NCBI GenBank assembly: GCA_027047735.1
Contig: JALTUD010000151.1
Span: 1-7,712 of the forward strand
DNA length: 7,712 bases
DNA from: Flavobacteriales bacterium
GTDB lineage: Bacteria; Bacteroidota; Bacteroidia; Flavobacteriales_D; Parvicellaceae
Direction of reading: 5' to 3'
Below, piece by piece: positions 1-6,193 of the stretch. The number at the start of each line of letters is the position of its first letter. The stretch's first letter is position 1. Position numbers and translations under genes: made by a program. The notes below the pieces were generated by a model. It saw only the letters and a list, made by a program, of their open reading frames with translations, made no database searches and was not told the origin of the DNA.

Positions 1-18
1 GCATAGCCCCAGCTATGG
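1..18 (+). repeat. GCATAGC-N4-GCTATGG hairpin, copy 1
   Basis: CATAGC (2-7) pairs with GCTATG (12-17) around a CCCA loop. The flanking bases G1 and G18 oppose each other unpaired, as they do in the other two copies (104-122 and 4532-4549). The element may extend to the left beyond the window edge. Its function is unknown. Confidence 0.6.
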
Positions 19-62
19 AAAATAATTTTGAAGAGGTTATTTACAGTTTGTGTATAAAAGTG

Positions 63-163
63 AAATTAGATTATTTTCTTTTCAATCTAGGCATTTTTAA
101 GAAGCATAGCCCGTAGCTATGGTTCGCAAAAATAACGACGAGTGAAATGAAAAGAACTAATTT
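63..163. repeat. Long imperfect palindrome (~100 nt), REP/MITE-like
   Basis: The arms pair in strict order from outside to inside. AAATTAG (63-69) pairs with CTAATTT (157-163). After a 6-nt bulge (70-75), TTCTTTTCA (76-84) pairs with TGAAAAGAA (148-156). ATTTTT (93-98) pairs with AAAAAT (128-133), GAA (101-103) with TTC (123-125), and CATAGC (105-110) with GCTATG (116-121), leaving a 5-nt loop CCGTA. This nesting is read directly from the sequence. It resembles repetitive extragenic palindromes or a small non-autonomous element. It has no protein-coding content and no T-tract that would mark a plain terminator. Its class and function are inference. Confidence 0.6.
104..122 (+). repeat. GCATAGC-N5-GCTATGG hairpin, copy 2
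   Basis: This is the apical part of the 63-163 palindrome. It has the same 6-bp stem as copies 1 and 3, a CCGTA loop, and the same unpaired G opposite G at the stem base (104 and 122). Confidence 0.65.
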
Positions 164-243
164 TTAACTTATAAACAAGCTGTAATTAACCTCTACTAAG
201 TATAAGGAAAATAAAAACGTTTTATTGTGCTCAGATGTCTAGT

Positions 244-265
244 GTTAGGGATACCAATCCCTAAC
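244..265. repeat. GTTAGGGA/TCCCTAAC hairpin
   Basis: GTTAGGGA (244-251) and TCCCTAAC (258-265) form a perfect 8-bp inverted repeat with a 6-nt spacer. The right arm is the start of the direct repeat at 257-342. The ten bases 244-253 are also an exact inverted copy of 4410-4419 in the second repeat region. This looks like two element ends meeting head to head, which is an inference. Confidence 0.55.
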
Positions 266-342
266 GCGTGACTATTCTTTTTCAGACCTAGTAGGTTTTC
301 AAAATCTACTAGGTCTCAGCGAAATAAGCGGTAAGAAAATGA
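257..342 (+). repeat. ~87-bp intergenic direct repeat, copy 1
   Basis: This stretch aligns with 4411-4497 in the same orientation, with 5 substitutions and one single-base gap over 87 columns. It begins ATCCCTAACGCG, contains a long palindrome (285-315) and ends AGCGGTAAGAAAATGA. Both copies lie between genes and the similarity fades outside these limits, so this is a dispersed element rather than coding sequence. No open frame runs through it. Confidence 0.75.
285..315. repeat. 31-nt palindrome, copy 1
   Basis: Two 15-nt arms (285-299 and 301-315) flank a single C, and each outer half carries CCTAGTAGG or its complement. The only departure from perfect symmetry is T305, opposite G295. This leaves a G-U pair in a + strand transcript but an A-C mismatch in a - strand one. 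No T-tract follows on either strand, so a canonical intrinsic terminator is not supported. Confidence 0.7.
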
Positions 343-444
343 GGTTTATAAAAAAAATCACGAATTAAGGTAATTCTTGAACTTCCAAAAAATGTCTATC
401 AAAATTAACTGAAATTAAAATTCAACATTAAACAAACACTTTAT

Positions 445-452
445 TAACTTTG
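445..452 (+). promoter_or_regulatory. Putative Bacteroidetes -7 promoter box (TAACTTTG)
   Basis: TAACTTTG matches the Bacteroidetes -7 consensus TAnnTTTG exactly and ends 29 nt before the exonuclease start codon, which leaves a short 5' leader. I do not see a clear TTG/TTTG -33 element at the usual distance upstream, so the assignment rests on the -7 box and its position. It would drive the exonuclease and probably the peptidase gene behind it. Confidence 0.45.
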
Positions 453-481
453 CCTAACGAATCGATTAAACCAAATTTGAG

Positions 482-1204
482 ATGCTTCCATACATAGACC
501 TTTCAAAAATAATATTCATAGACATAGAAACCGTCCCCGTCACTTATCGTTTTTCAGATTTGGATGAAAGAGGACAATACCTATGGGATAAAAAAACCAA
601 ATACATACAAGAAAAGGAAGAAAAAACAGCCGAAGAAGTTTACGAAAAAGCCGGTATTTATTCCGAATTTGCGAAAGTCGCCTGTATCTCAATAGGTATG
701 ATTGTGCAACGAAACGGAGAACAAACCATCCGCCTGAAATCATTTGCAGGTTTCGATGAAAAAACAGTACTGCAAGATTTTATCAACTCTTTGGCTCAAA
801 TCACCGGAAAATACCCCGATGCCCTTCTTTGTGCTCACAATGGAAAAGAATTTGATTACCCTTTCCTGGCGAGGCGTATGCTTATCAACGGACTTAAAAT
901 CCCCTCTCTACTTAATACCGCAGGCAAAAAACCTTGGGAAGTAAAACACTTGGACACAATGGAACTATGGAAATTCGGTGATTACAAACACTATACTTCC
1001 TTAGAGTTATTGACCTATGTTTTTAATATTCCTACACCAAAAGACGATATCGACGGAAGTCAGGTTGCAAGCGTCTTCTACGAAGAAAGAGACATCGACA
1101 GAATTATTATTTACTGCGAAAAAGATGTTGTAGCCACAATACAATTATTTTTGCGATACCAAAACCTGCCTCTTATCGATGAAGACTTTATTATTAGCAC
1201 GTAA
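482..1204 (+). CDS. Predicted PolB-like 3'-5' exonuclease (DnaQ/RNase H fold)
   Basis: This 240-residue protein is a stand-alone 3'-5' exonuclease of the family related to the exonuclease domain of DNA polymerase B (Pfam DNA_pol_B_exo2 type). Visible motifs are Exo I FIDIETVP (metal ligands D14 and E16), Exo II around HNGKEFDYP (H119, N120, D125) and a YxxxD Exo III YCEKD (Y211, D215), all in the right order. HLDTMELW (156-163) fits the same fold. No polymerase or helicase domain is attached, and the protein should be cytosolic. The family removes nucleotides from 3' ends of DNA or RNA using two metal ions. The physiological substrate is not established. The ATG start sits a natural distance before Exo I and 29 nt after a TAnnTTTG box. 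The peptidase gene follows after 61 nt with no obvious promoter, so the two may be co-transcribed. Family assignment is strong, biological role open. Confidence 0.88.
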   Translation: MLPYIDLSKIIFIDIETVPVTYRFSDLDERGQYLWDKKTKYIQEKEEKTAEEVYEKAGIYSEFAKVACISIGMIVQRNGEQTIRLKSFAGFDEKTVLQDFINSLAQITGKYPDALLCAHNGKEFDYPFLARRMLINGLKIPSLLNTAGKKPWEVKHLDTMELWKFGDYKHYTSLELLTYVFNIPTPKDDIDGSQVASVFYEERDIDRIIIYCEKDVVATIQLFLRYQNLPLIDEDFIIST

Positions 1205-1265
1205 AAACAATTAATTCAGCATAGAGTAAAACGTAACAAATAACAGAAAACGAATCCACAAAAAA

Positions 1266-4265
1266 ATGAAAAACATACTATCACTCGTATTTTTAATAAC
1301 AAGTTTTAACCACTTATCTGCACAATATTTCCAACAAGAAGTCAATACGAAAATTGACGTGGAACTAGACGATAAACACCATCAACTAAAAGCTTTTGAA
1401 ACCGTTGAATATATCAACAATTCGCCGGATACATTAACCTATATTTATTTTCATTTGTGGCCCAATGCTTATCGTAACAACAGCACACAATTAGCCAAGC
1501 AACTTGACGAAGATGGAGACCTGACTTTCCACTATTCTCCAAAAGAAAACAGAGGAGGTATCGATTCTCTTGATTTTAGAACAAATAACCAATCTCTAAA
1601 AACCATTTTTGACGAAAATATTGACTATGTTAAAGTTATTCTACCTAAGCCTTTGTTGCCAAAAGAAAAAATTATCATTACAACACCATTTCGCGTACAA
1701 ATTCCCTATGGAAATATTTCCCGTTTAGGTCATCTTGATCAAGCCTATCAAATTACCCAATGGTTTCCTAAACCTGCAGTTTACGACAAAAACGGATGGA
1801 ATGTGATGCCTTATCTTACACAAGGAGAATTTTATTCCGAGTACGGAAGTTATGACGTGAAAATTACACTACCGGAAAATTATGTTGTGGGTGCAACCGG
1901 CGATTTGGTAAACGGCGAAGAGGAATTAAAACGACTTGAAGAAAACAATATTGAAACACGTAAACTGATAGAATCGGGTAAATACAAGGAAATGGACGAT
2001 ATGTCAATTCCCGAAAGTTCACAAAAAACAAAAACGCTACACTATCACCAAGAAAAAGTACACGATTTCGCATGGTTTGCCGACAAAAGATGGCACGTCC
2101 TAAAAGGAGAAGTAGAACTACCTGTTAGCAAAAGAAAAGTAACCACTTGGGCAATGTTTACCAACAACGAATTTGACTTATGGAAAGATGCTCTTTCATA
2201 TATCGATAGTGCCGTTTATTATTATTCGTTATGGGTCGGCGAATATCCATACAATCAAGTAACCGCAGTTGACGGAGCTTTAACTGCAGGTGCAGGAATG
2301 GAATACCCGAACGTAACGGTTATTGGCGAATCTCATTCAGCCAAAATGTTAGAGCAAGTTATCGTTCACGAAGTAGGACACAATTGGTTTTATGGCATCA
2401 TCGGTTCAAACGAGCGAACTCACCCTTGGATGGACGAAGGAATGAACAGCTTTATCGAAAACCGAACCACCGAACAGTTGCACCCCGACGGTGATTTAGC
2501 CATCTTACCTAAAAAATGGGAAGACAGACTTGGATTCAGTCAATACAAAACCAGAGGATTAAACGATTTGTCTTACTTATATACCGCAAGAAGAAATTAT
2601 GACCAACCCATAGAGCTATCATCGGAATTATACACCCCAACCAATTACGGAGCAATTGTTTATTCAAAAACCGCCATCGGCTTCGATTACCTTTTAGCTT
2701 ATTTAGGCGACTCTTTAATGGATAAATGCCTTCACGCGTATTTTGATAAATGGAAATTCAAGCACCCGCAACCCGAAGACGTAGAAGAGGTTTTTGAACA
2801 AACCTCACAAAAAGATTTAGATTGGTTTTTCAAAGACTTTATCCAAACCACAAAAAAAATAGATTATAAAATCGAAAAATATAACCCTAAGACAAAAACA
2901 CTAACCATCAAAAATAAAACGGACGTTCCCGCTCCCATTTCTTATACTGTATTAGATAAAGACGGTAACATTCTTCACCAAGAATGGTTAGATGGTTTCA
3001 AAGGAGAACAGACCATTGCTATCCCCGAAGAAAACGCCTATAAAATAGAGTTGGATTACGATATGGACATCCCCGAACTCGATAGAACAGACGACGTCAT
3101 CAAAACAAAAGGTATTTGCAAAACCTGCCGTCCAACCAAATTCAAACTACTGGGAGAAATTGAAAACAGAGAATATAACCTAATCAATTTCCTTCCCCTA
3201 TTCGGTTGGAATCAAAATGACGGACTTATGCCGGGCATTGCTTTCTACAACACAACATTCCCCGAAAAAAAATTAGAATGGTTAGCTATGCCAATGTTCT
3301 CACTCAAACAAAAGAATCTAACGGGAATTGGCGAAATAAAATACAACCTGTATCCCAATCAAACTTTCAGAAAAATAACATTCGGAGCAAATACCCGAAC
3401 ATTCTCATTCGATACGAAACAAAACGATGTAATCAACAATACAAAATGGTATCGTAATGCTTTCTTTGTTAATATCGAACTAAAAGACAAAAAATTAAGA
3501 ACAGCACCCAAACAAACCATCGGAGCTTCCTATGTTGCTATCAACGAAATCACAGGAAACGTAAATACCTACACCGATTTTATCAACCTGAATTATGAGA
3601 TAAAAAACAAGCAAATCCTAAAACCGAAATCACTAAAACTAGATTATGTCTTAGGAAACGCCGATCAAAATCTACCAATGAGCACCATTTCACTAACCGG
3701 TAAAGCACGATTTAATTACAATATCAAACGCGACAAAATAGAACTCAGGTTCTTCGCCGGAAAAACACTCTTAACTGACAGCACTACCACACGCTACAAT
3801 TGGAGAACCAGCGGACAAACCGGACTATACGATTACCAATATAACAATATATTCCTCGGAAGAACCGCAACCTATCCTAATTTCTTAGCCCAACAATTAG
3901 GCGAGTCGCACGGAGGATTCAAAACCTACACCCGAACAGGAAGTAGCGACAAATGGATAGTTTCTGCCAATGTAAAAGCCGACATTCCTCACTTACCCTT
4001 TGGCGTTTTCGCAGATATGAGCTATTACCCATACAAAGAAGTAACGCAAAACGGAGTCAAAGACAAAATCGGCAACCTTTACGACGCAGGGATATGGATA
4101 CCAATCGGCAAAAAATTCATAGACATTTACATTCCTCTACTCCTTTCTTCAGACATCATCAAAGAATACGAAACAAGAGGCGTAAATTTCTGGCAAAGAA
4201 TAACTTTCACCATCCAATTCAATTCCCTAAACCCATTTAAAATGATAGAAAATATAGCACCATAA
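1266..4265 (+). CDS. Secreted M1 family zinc metallopeptidase with C-terminal barrel-like domain
   Basis: This 999-residue protein belongs to the gluzincin aminopeptidase family M1. Residues 1-19 form a signal peptide with a hydrophobic core and a likely cleavage after LSA (A19|Q20). The zinc site is HEVGH (368-372), with the third ligand E391 at the canonical HExxH-X18-E spacing. The substrate-binding GxMEN-type motif appears as GAGMEYP (342-348), and the transition-state tyrosine is probably Y466 in YSK. The catalytic part ends near 540 and a short beta-rich linker follows. From ~640 to 999 there are repeated amphipathic beta-strand segments with aromatic girdle residues, ending in RITFTIQFNSLNPF (978-991), which looks like an outer-membrane beta-barrel. 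Typical M1 catalytic regions need roughly 600 residues, so the extra ~360 are a true extension. I infer an enzyme exported by Sec and possibly embedded in the outer membrane, trimming peptides for nutrition. The catalytic call is firm and the barrel is inference. Confidence 0.9.
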   Translation: MKNILSLVFLITSFNHLSAQYFQQEVNTKIDVELDDKHHQLKAFETVEYINNSPDTLTYIYFHLWPNAYRNNSTQLAKQLDEDGDLTFHYSPKENRGGIDSLDFRTNNQSLKTIFDENIDYVKVILPKPLLPKEKIIITTPFRVQIPYGNISRLGHLDQAYQITQWFPKPAVYDKNGWNVMPYLTQGEFYSEYGSYDVKITLPENYVVGATGDLVNGEEELKRLEENNIETRKLIESGKYKEMDDMSIPESSQKTKTLHYHQEKVHDFAWFADKRWHVLKGEVELPVSKRKVTTWAMFTNNEFDLWKDALSYIDSAVYYYSLWVGEYPYNQVTAVDGALTAGAGMEYPNVTVIGESHSAKMLEQVIVHEVGHNWFYGIIGSNERTHPWMDEGMNSFIENRTTEQLHPDGDLAILPKKWEDRLGFSQYKTRGLNDLSYLYTARRNYDQPIELSSELYTPTNYGAIVYSKTAIGFDYLLAYLGDSLMDKCLHAYFDKWKFKHPQPEDVEEVFEQTSQKDLDWFFKDFIQTTKKIDYKIEKYNPKTKTLTIKNKTDVPAPISYTVLDKDGNILHQEWLDGFKGEQTIAIPEENAYKIELDYDMDIPELDRTDDVIKTKGICKTCRPTKFKLLGEIENREYNLINFLPLFGWNQNDGLMPGIAFYNTTFPEKKLEWLAMPMFSLKQKNLTGIGEIKYNLYPNQTFRKITFGANTRTFSFDTKQNDVINNTKWYRNAFFVNIELKDKKLRTAPKQTIGASYVAINEITGNVNTYTDFINLNYEIKNKQILKPKSLKLDYVLGNADQNLPMSTISLTGKARFNYNIKRDKIELRFFAGKTLLTDSTTTRYNWRTSGQTGLYDYQYNNIFLGRTATYPNFLAQQLGESHGGFKTYTRTGSSDKWIVSANVKADIPHLPFGVFADMSYYPYKEVTQNGVKDKIGNLYDAGIWIPIGKKFIDIYIPLLLSSDIIKEYETRGVNFWQRITFTIQFNSLNPFKMIENIAP

Positions 4266-4279
4266 TAATTTGGGCGTTC

Positions 4280-4348
4280 CCATTACGGCATAAAAAAGCA
4301 ATTTCGTTCGCACTACCCCCACTACACCACTTTTTAACACCGTAATGG
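4280..4348. repeat. Stacked hairpin with CCATTACGG/CCGTAATGG arms
   Basis: CCATTACGG (4280-4288) is a perfect inverted copy of CCGTAATGG (4340-4348). Inside, after a symmetric 4x4 internal loop, AAAAAG (4293-4298) pairs with CTTTTT (4330-4335). The 31-nt loop is C-rich (CACTACCCCCACTACACCAC). The hairpin starts 15 nt after the peptidase stop codon and abuts the next one, so it may act on the 3' end of that mRNA. It could equally be the left half of a repeat element. Confidence 0.55.
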
Positions 4349-4350
4349 TC

Positions 4351-4415
4351 GGGCTATCCGCTATATCTTTTGCCCTCCGAAAGGAGAGAGGGCAAAAGGA
4401 TGCCGCTTCTATCCC
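4351..4415. repeat. Imperfect 65-nt hairpin with possible GAAA tetraloop
   Basis: TTTTGCCCTC (4368-4377) pairs perfectly with GAGGGCAAAA (4388-4397). Below it, with one bulged G (4398), ATC (4365-4367) pairs with GAT (4399-4401), GC (4360-4361) with GC (4405-4406), TA (4355-4356) with TA (4410-4411) and GGG (4351-4353) with CCC (4413-4415). All pairs are in one register, separated by mismatched patches. An alternative tip, CTCC-GAAA-GGAG, gives a GNRA tetraloop. Such long hairpins with regular internal loops resemble REP elements used by RAYT/IS200-like transposases; that parallel is inference. Confidence 0.6.
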
Positions 4416-4497
4416 TAACGCGAGACTAATCTTTTTTCAGACCTAGTAGGTTTTCAAAACCTACTAGGTCTCAGTGAAATGAGCGGTAAGAAAATGA
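4411..4497 (+). repeat. ~87-bp intergenic direct repeat, copy 2
   Basis: This is the near-identical partner of 257-342, in the same orientation about 4.15 kb downstream. Here the repeat overlaps the right foot of the 4351-4415 hairpin. In copy 1 that hairpin is missing and a small inverted repeat takes its place, so copy 2 may be the fuller form of the element. Confidence 0.75.
4440..4470. repeat. 31-nt perfect palindrome, copy 2
   Basis: Two 15-nt arms (4440-4454 and 4456-4470) are perfect inverted repeats around a single C, with the same sequence as 285-315 except that the copy-1 wobble position is a full G-C pair here. It has CTAG in both arms and no downstream T-run on either strand. Confidence 0.75.
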
Positions 4498-4531
4498 ATT
4501 TTAGTTTCTTTAGACGATGAAAAAAATCTTT

Positions 4532-4549
4532 GCATAGCATTCGCTATGG
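4532..4549 (+). repeat. GCATAGC-N4-GCTATGG hairpin, copy 3
   Basis: CATAGC (4533-4538) pairs with GCTATG (4543-4548) around an ATTC loop. G4532 and G4549 are opposed and unpaired as in copies 1 and 2, and TTT (4529-4531) can pair with AAA (4550-4552) just outside. The strand orientation is the same as in the other copies. Confidence 0.6.
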
Positions 4550-4626
4550 AAACAAAATATAACAAAGTACAAGAGAGATATAAACATCTCAAAACCAAAG
4601 CAAACCTAAAATAAGGATATTTTAAG

Positions 4627-4634
4627 TATCTTTA
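4627..4634 (+). promoter_or_regulatory. Weak -7 promoter box (TATCTTTA) for the methyltransferase-kds operon
   Basis: TATCTTTA differs from the Bacteroidetes TAnnTTTG consensus only at the last base and lies 66 nt before the TTG start of the methyltransferase gene. No good -33 element is visible. It is the best promoter candidate in the gap, but an exact match is lacking and such sequences are common in AT-rich DNA. Confidence 0.3.
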
Positions 4635-4700
4635 CAGCCGAATAACGAGAAAGTAGCTTTTTATCAATCTGAAAAACAACTTTCAATAAAAATAAGAGAT

Positions 4701-5264
4701 TTGGCAAAGAAGAAGAAAAGTAATTTTTTTACCGAGTTTTTAAAAGAACGTCGAACCGTAGGAGCAATATCTCCGAGCTCACGTTTTTTGATGAAAAAAA
4801 TGGTAGAACCAATCGATTTCGATCAAGCAGATGTATTGGTGGAACTAGGCCCCGGAAACGGAGTGTTCACAAAAGGAATATTAGAGCGAATGAAACCCGA
4901 TGCAAAACTATTTTGCTTTGAGTTGAGTCGTAATTTTTACGAACACATTAAATCAACGATACAGGACGACCGTTTAATCCTAATTAACGATAGTGCCGAA
5001 AAATTAGAAGAATATTTGCAAAGGGAAGGTATTCATAAAGTCGATTATATTGTGTCGTCTTTACCTCTCGCAGTAATCCCCAAGGAAGTTACACAAAAAG
5101 TATTAGATATATGTGTTAAAACACTAGACGAGAGCGGTAAGTACATACAGTTTCAATATTCTCTGAATGCGAAAAAATTATTGCAATCTAAATTCAGTGA
5201 TGTAAAGCACAAATTTACACCGGTGAATTTTCCGCCGGCATTTGTCTATCAATGTAAAGTATAA
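4701..5264 (+). CDS. SAM-dependent methyltransferase, phospholipid N-methyltransferase-like (COG3963 type)
   Basis: This 187-residue class I methyltransferase has the usual length for the PmtA-like group. The N-terminal signature FLKERRTVGAISPSS (13-27) is typical of that group, and the SAM-binding motif I is VELGPGNG (47-54). E74, at the end of the second strand, should hold the SAM ribose and D97 (NDSAE) the adenine side. Motif IV is DYIVSSLPL (115-123), and PPAFVY (178-183) closes the protein. Relatives methylate phosphatidylethanolamine or ornithine-lipid head groups, or, more distantly, rRNA adenines; the exact substrate here is not determined. The enzyme would be cytosolic at the membrane surface. 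The start is TTG: no in-frame ATG exists upstream before a stop at 4623, and the first ATG downstream that keeps SAM motif I (4791) would remove the conserved signature. The dehydrogenase gene follows after 35 nt, so this is probably the first gene of an operon with kdsB-kdsA. Confidence 0.75.
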   Translation: MAKKKKSNFFTEFLKERRTVGAISPSSRFLMKKMVEPIDFDQADVLVELGPGNGVFTKGILERMKPDAKLFCFELSRNFYEHIKSTIQDDRLILINDSAEKLEEYLQREGIHKVDYIVSSLPLAVIPKEVTQKVLDICVKTLDESGKYIQFQYSLNAKKLLQSKFSDVKHKFTPVNFPPAFVYQCKV

Positions 5265-5299
5265 AACTATATTCAATAACAATAATAAAACTATATAAA

Positions 5300-6190
5300 A
5301 TGAAAAACATAACCGTAATCGGAGCAGGAACAATGGGAAACGGAATAGCACACGTTTTCGCACAAAACGGATACAACGTTTCTTTAGTCGATTTATCTCA
5401 AAGCAATTTAGAAAAAGCAATTGCTACTATCACTAAAAATTTAGGTCGCCTTTTGAAAAAAGAAAAAATTTCTGAAGAAGTAAAAGATGCTACATTGGCA
5501 AACATAACCACTTTTACAGACCTAAAAGAAGGAGTTCAAAACGCCGATTTGGTAGTTGAAGCAGCTACTGAAAATGAAAAGATAAAATTATCTATCTTCG
5601 GAGATATGGATAAGTTCGCACCAAAAAAAGCGATACTTGCAACCAATACATCTTCAATCTCAATAACCAAAATAGCTTCTGCAACCTCAAGACCCGAAAA
5701 AGTTATCGGAATGCACTTTATGAATCCGGTGCCGGTCATGAAATTGGTGGAAATAATCAAAGGGTATTCTACTTCTGATGAGGTGTTAAATACAATTATG
5801 GAGGTTTCTAAAGACCTTGGAAAAGTCCCTGTTGAGGTAAACGATTATCCGGGATTTGTTGCTAACAAAATCCTTATGCCGATGATAAATGAGGCAATCA
5901 TCACCTTGAGTGAAGGTGTTGCCGGAGTAGAAGAGATTGACACCGTAATGAAATTAGGAATGGCTCACCCAATGGGACCTCTTCAATTGGCTGACTTTAT
6001 CGGATTAGATGTTTGTTTATCCATTTTAAAAGTATTACAAGACGGTTACGGTTCGCCGAAATATGCGCCTGCACCTTTATTGGTTAATATGGTAACTGCC
6101 GGAAAATTAGGCGTGAAATCGGGAGAAGGTTTTTATTCGTGGACACACGGAACAAAAGAATTGATTGTTGCCGACAATTTTAAAAAATAA
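5300..6190 (+). CDS. hbd: 3-hydroxybutyryl-CoA dehydrogenase
   Basis: This NAD-dependent enzyme interconverts (S)-3-hydroxybutyryl-CoA and acetoacetyl-CoA in fatty-acid or butyrate-type metabolism, in the cytosol. At 296 residues it is a complete single-function enzyme, not the large FadB/FadJ fusion. The N-terminal Rossmann fold carries GAGTMG (8-13), with D31 at the end of the second strand, which favours NAD. The active-site residues S118, H139 (GMHFMNPVP), E151 and N189 have the 21-12-38 spacing of the 3-hydroxyacyl-CoA dehydrogenase family, and the C-terminal dimer domain ends GVKSGEGFYSW (271-281). The gene starts at ATG 35 nt after the methyltransferase stop and ends 3 nt before kdsB, so it is very likely co-transcribed with both. 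No thiolase or crotonase gene is next to it. The chain-length preference cannot be read from the sequence, and a PaaH-like role in aromatic degradation is possible but unsupported by context. Confidence 0.92.
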   Translation: MKNITVIGAGTMGNGIAHVFAQNGYNVSLVDLSQSNLEKAIATITKNLGRLLKKEKISEEVKDATLANITTFTDLKEGVQNADLVVEAATENEKIKLSIFGDMDKFAPKKAILATNTSSISITKIASATSRPEKVIGMHFMNPVPVMKLVEIIKGYSTSDEVLNTIMEVSKDLGKVPVEVNDYPGFVANKILMPMINEAIITLSEGVAGVEEIDTVMKLGMAHPMGPLQLADFIGLDVCLSILKVLQDGYGSPKYAPAPLLVNMVTAGKLGVKSGEGFYSWTHGTKELIVADNFKK

Positions 6191-6193
6191 ACC

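Larger units (their letters stand above)
1..481. other. Repeat-rich gene-free region upstream of the exonuclease gene
   Basis: I find no credible protein-coding gene or RNA gene in these 481 bases. The stretch is very AT-rich and carries, in order, a short GCATAGC/GCTATGG hairpin at the window edge (1-18), a ~100-nt imperfect palindrome (63-163), a small hairpin ending in CCCTAAC (244-265), the first copy of an ~87-bp direct repeat with an inner palindrome (257-342), and a TAnnTTTG-type promoter box (445-452). Positions 343-444 hold only AT-rich sequence with no structure I can support. The gene to the left lies outside the window, so whether the region is a 3' or 5' flank of that gene is unknown. 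Confidence 0.8.
4266..4700. other. Repeat-rich gene-free region between the two transcription units
   Basis: No credible gene lies in these 435 bases. They carry two consecutive hairpins (4280-4348 and 4351-4415), the second copy of the ~87-bp direct repeat (4411-4497), the third GCATAGC/GCTATGG hairpin (4532-4549) and a weak -7 promoter box (4627-4634). The hairpins directly follow the peptidase stop codon and could slow 3' decay or end transcription, but none is followed by the T-run of a classical intrinsic terminator. Positions 4553-4626 and 4635-4700 show nothing beyond AT-rich sequence. Confidence 0.8.

Noticed and set aside
1..122. CRISPR-like array from the recurring GCATAGC/GCTATGG hairpins.
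   Set aside because: There are only three short copies, two of them ~100 bp apart and the third over 4 kb away, with no regular spacers and no cas genes.
285..315. The 31-nt palindrome (and its twin at 4440-4470) as a rho-independent terminator.
   Set aside because: The stem is strong, but no run of T follows on either strand, the apex is only A-T pairs around one base, and copy 1 sits ahead of a gene rather than behind one inside the window.
3953..4240. A 95-residue + strand frame inside the peptidase gene, plus other overlapping frames at 744-944 and 6576-6773.
   Set aside because: They are out-of-frame readings of well-supported genes, with composition unlike real proteins and no motif or start signal of their own.
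4351..4425. Possible integron attC site (imperfect hairpin ending in a CCCTAAC/GTTAGGG-like sequence).
   Set aside because: Only one end has a GTT-containing box, its last base does not fit the GTTRRRY consensus, the opposite end has no matching RYYYAAC box, and no integrase or cassette array is visible.
4791..4793. Alternative ATG start for the methyltransferase.
   Set aside because: It would remove the conserved FLKERRTVGAISPSS signature at the N-terminus, so the TTG at 4701 is preferred.
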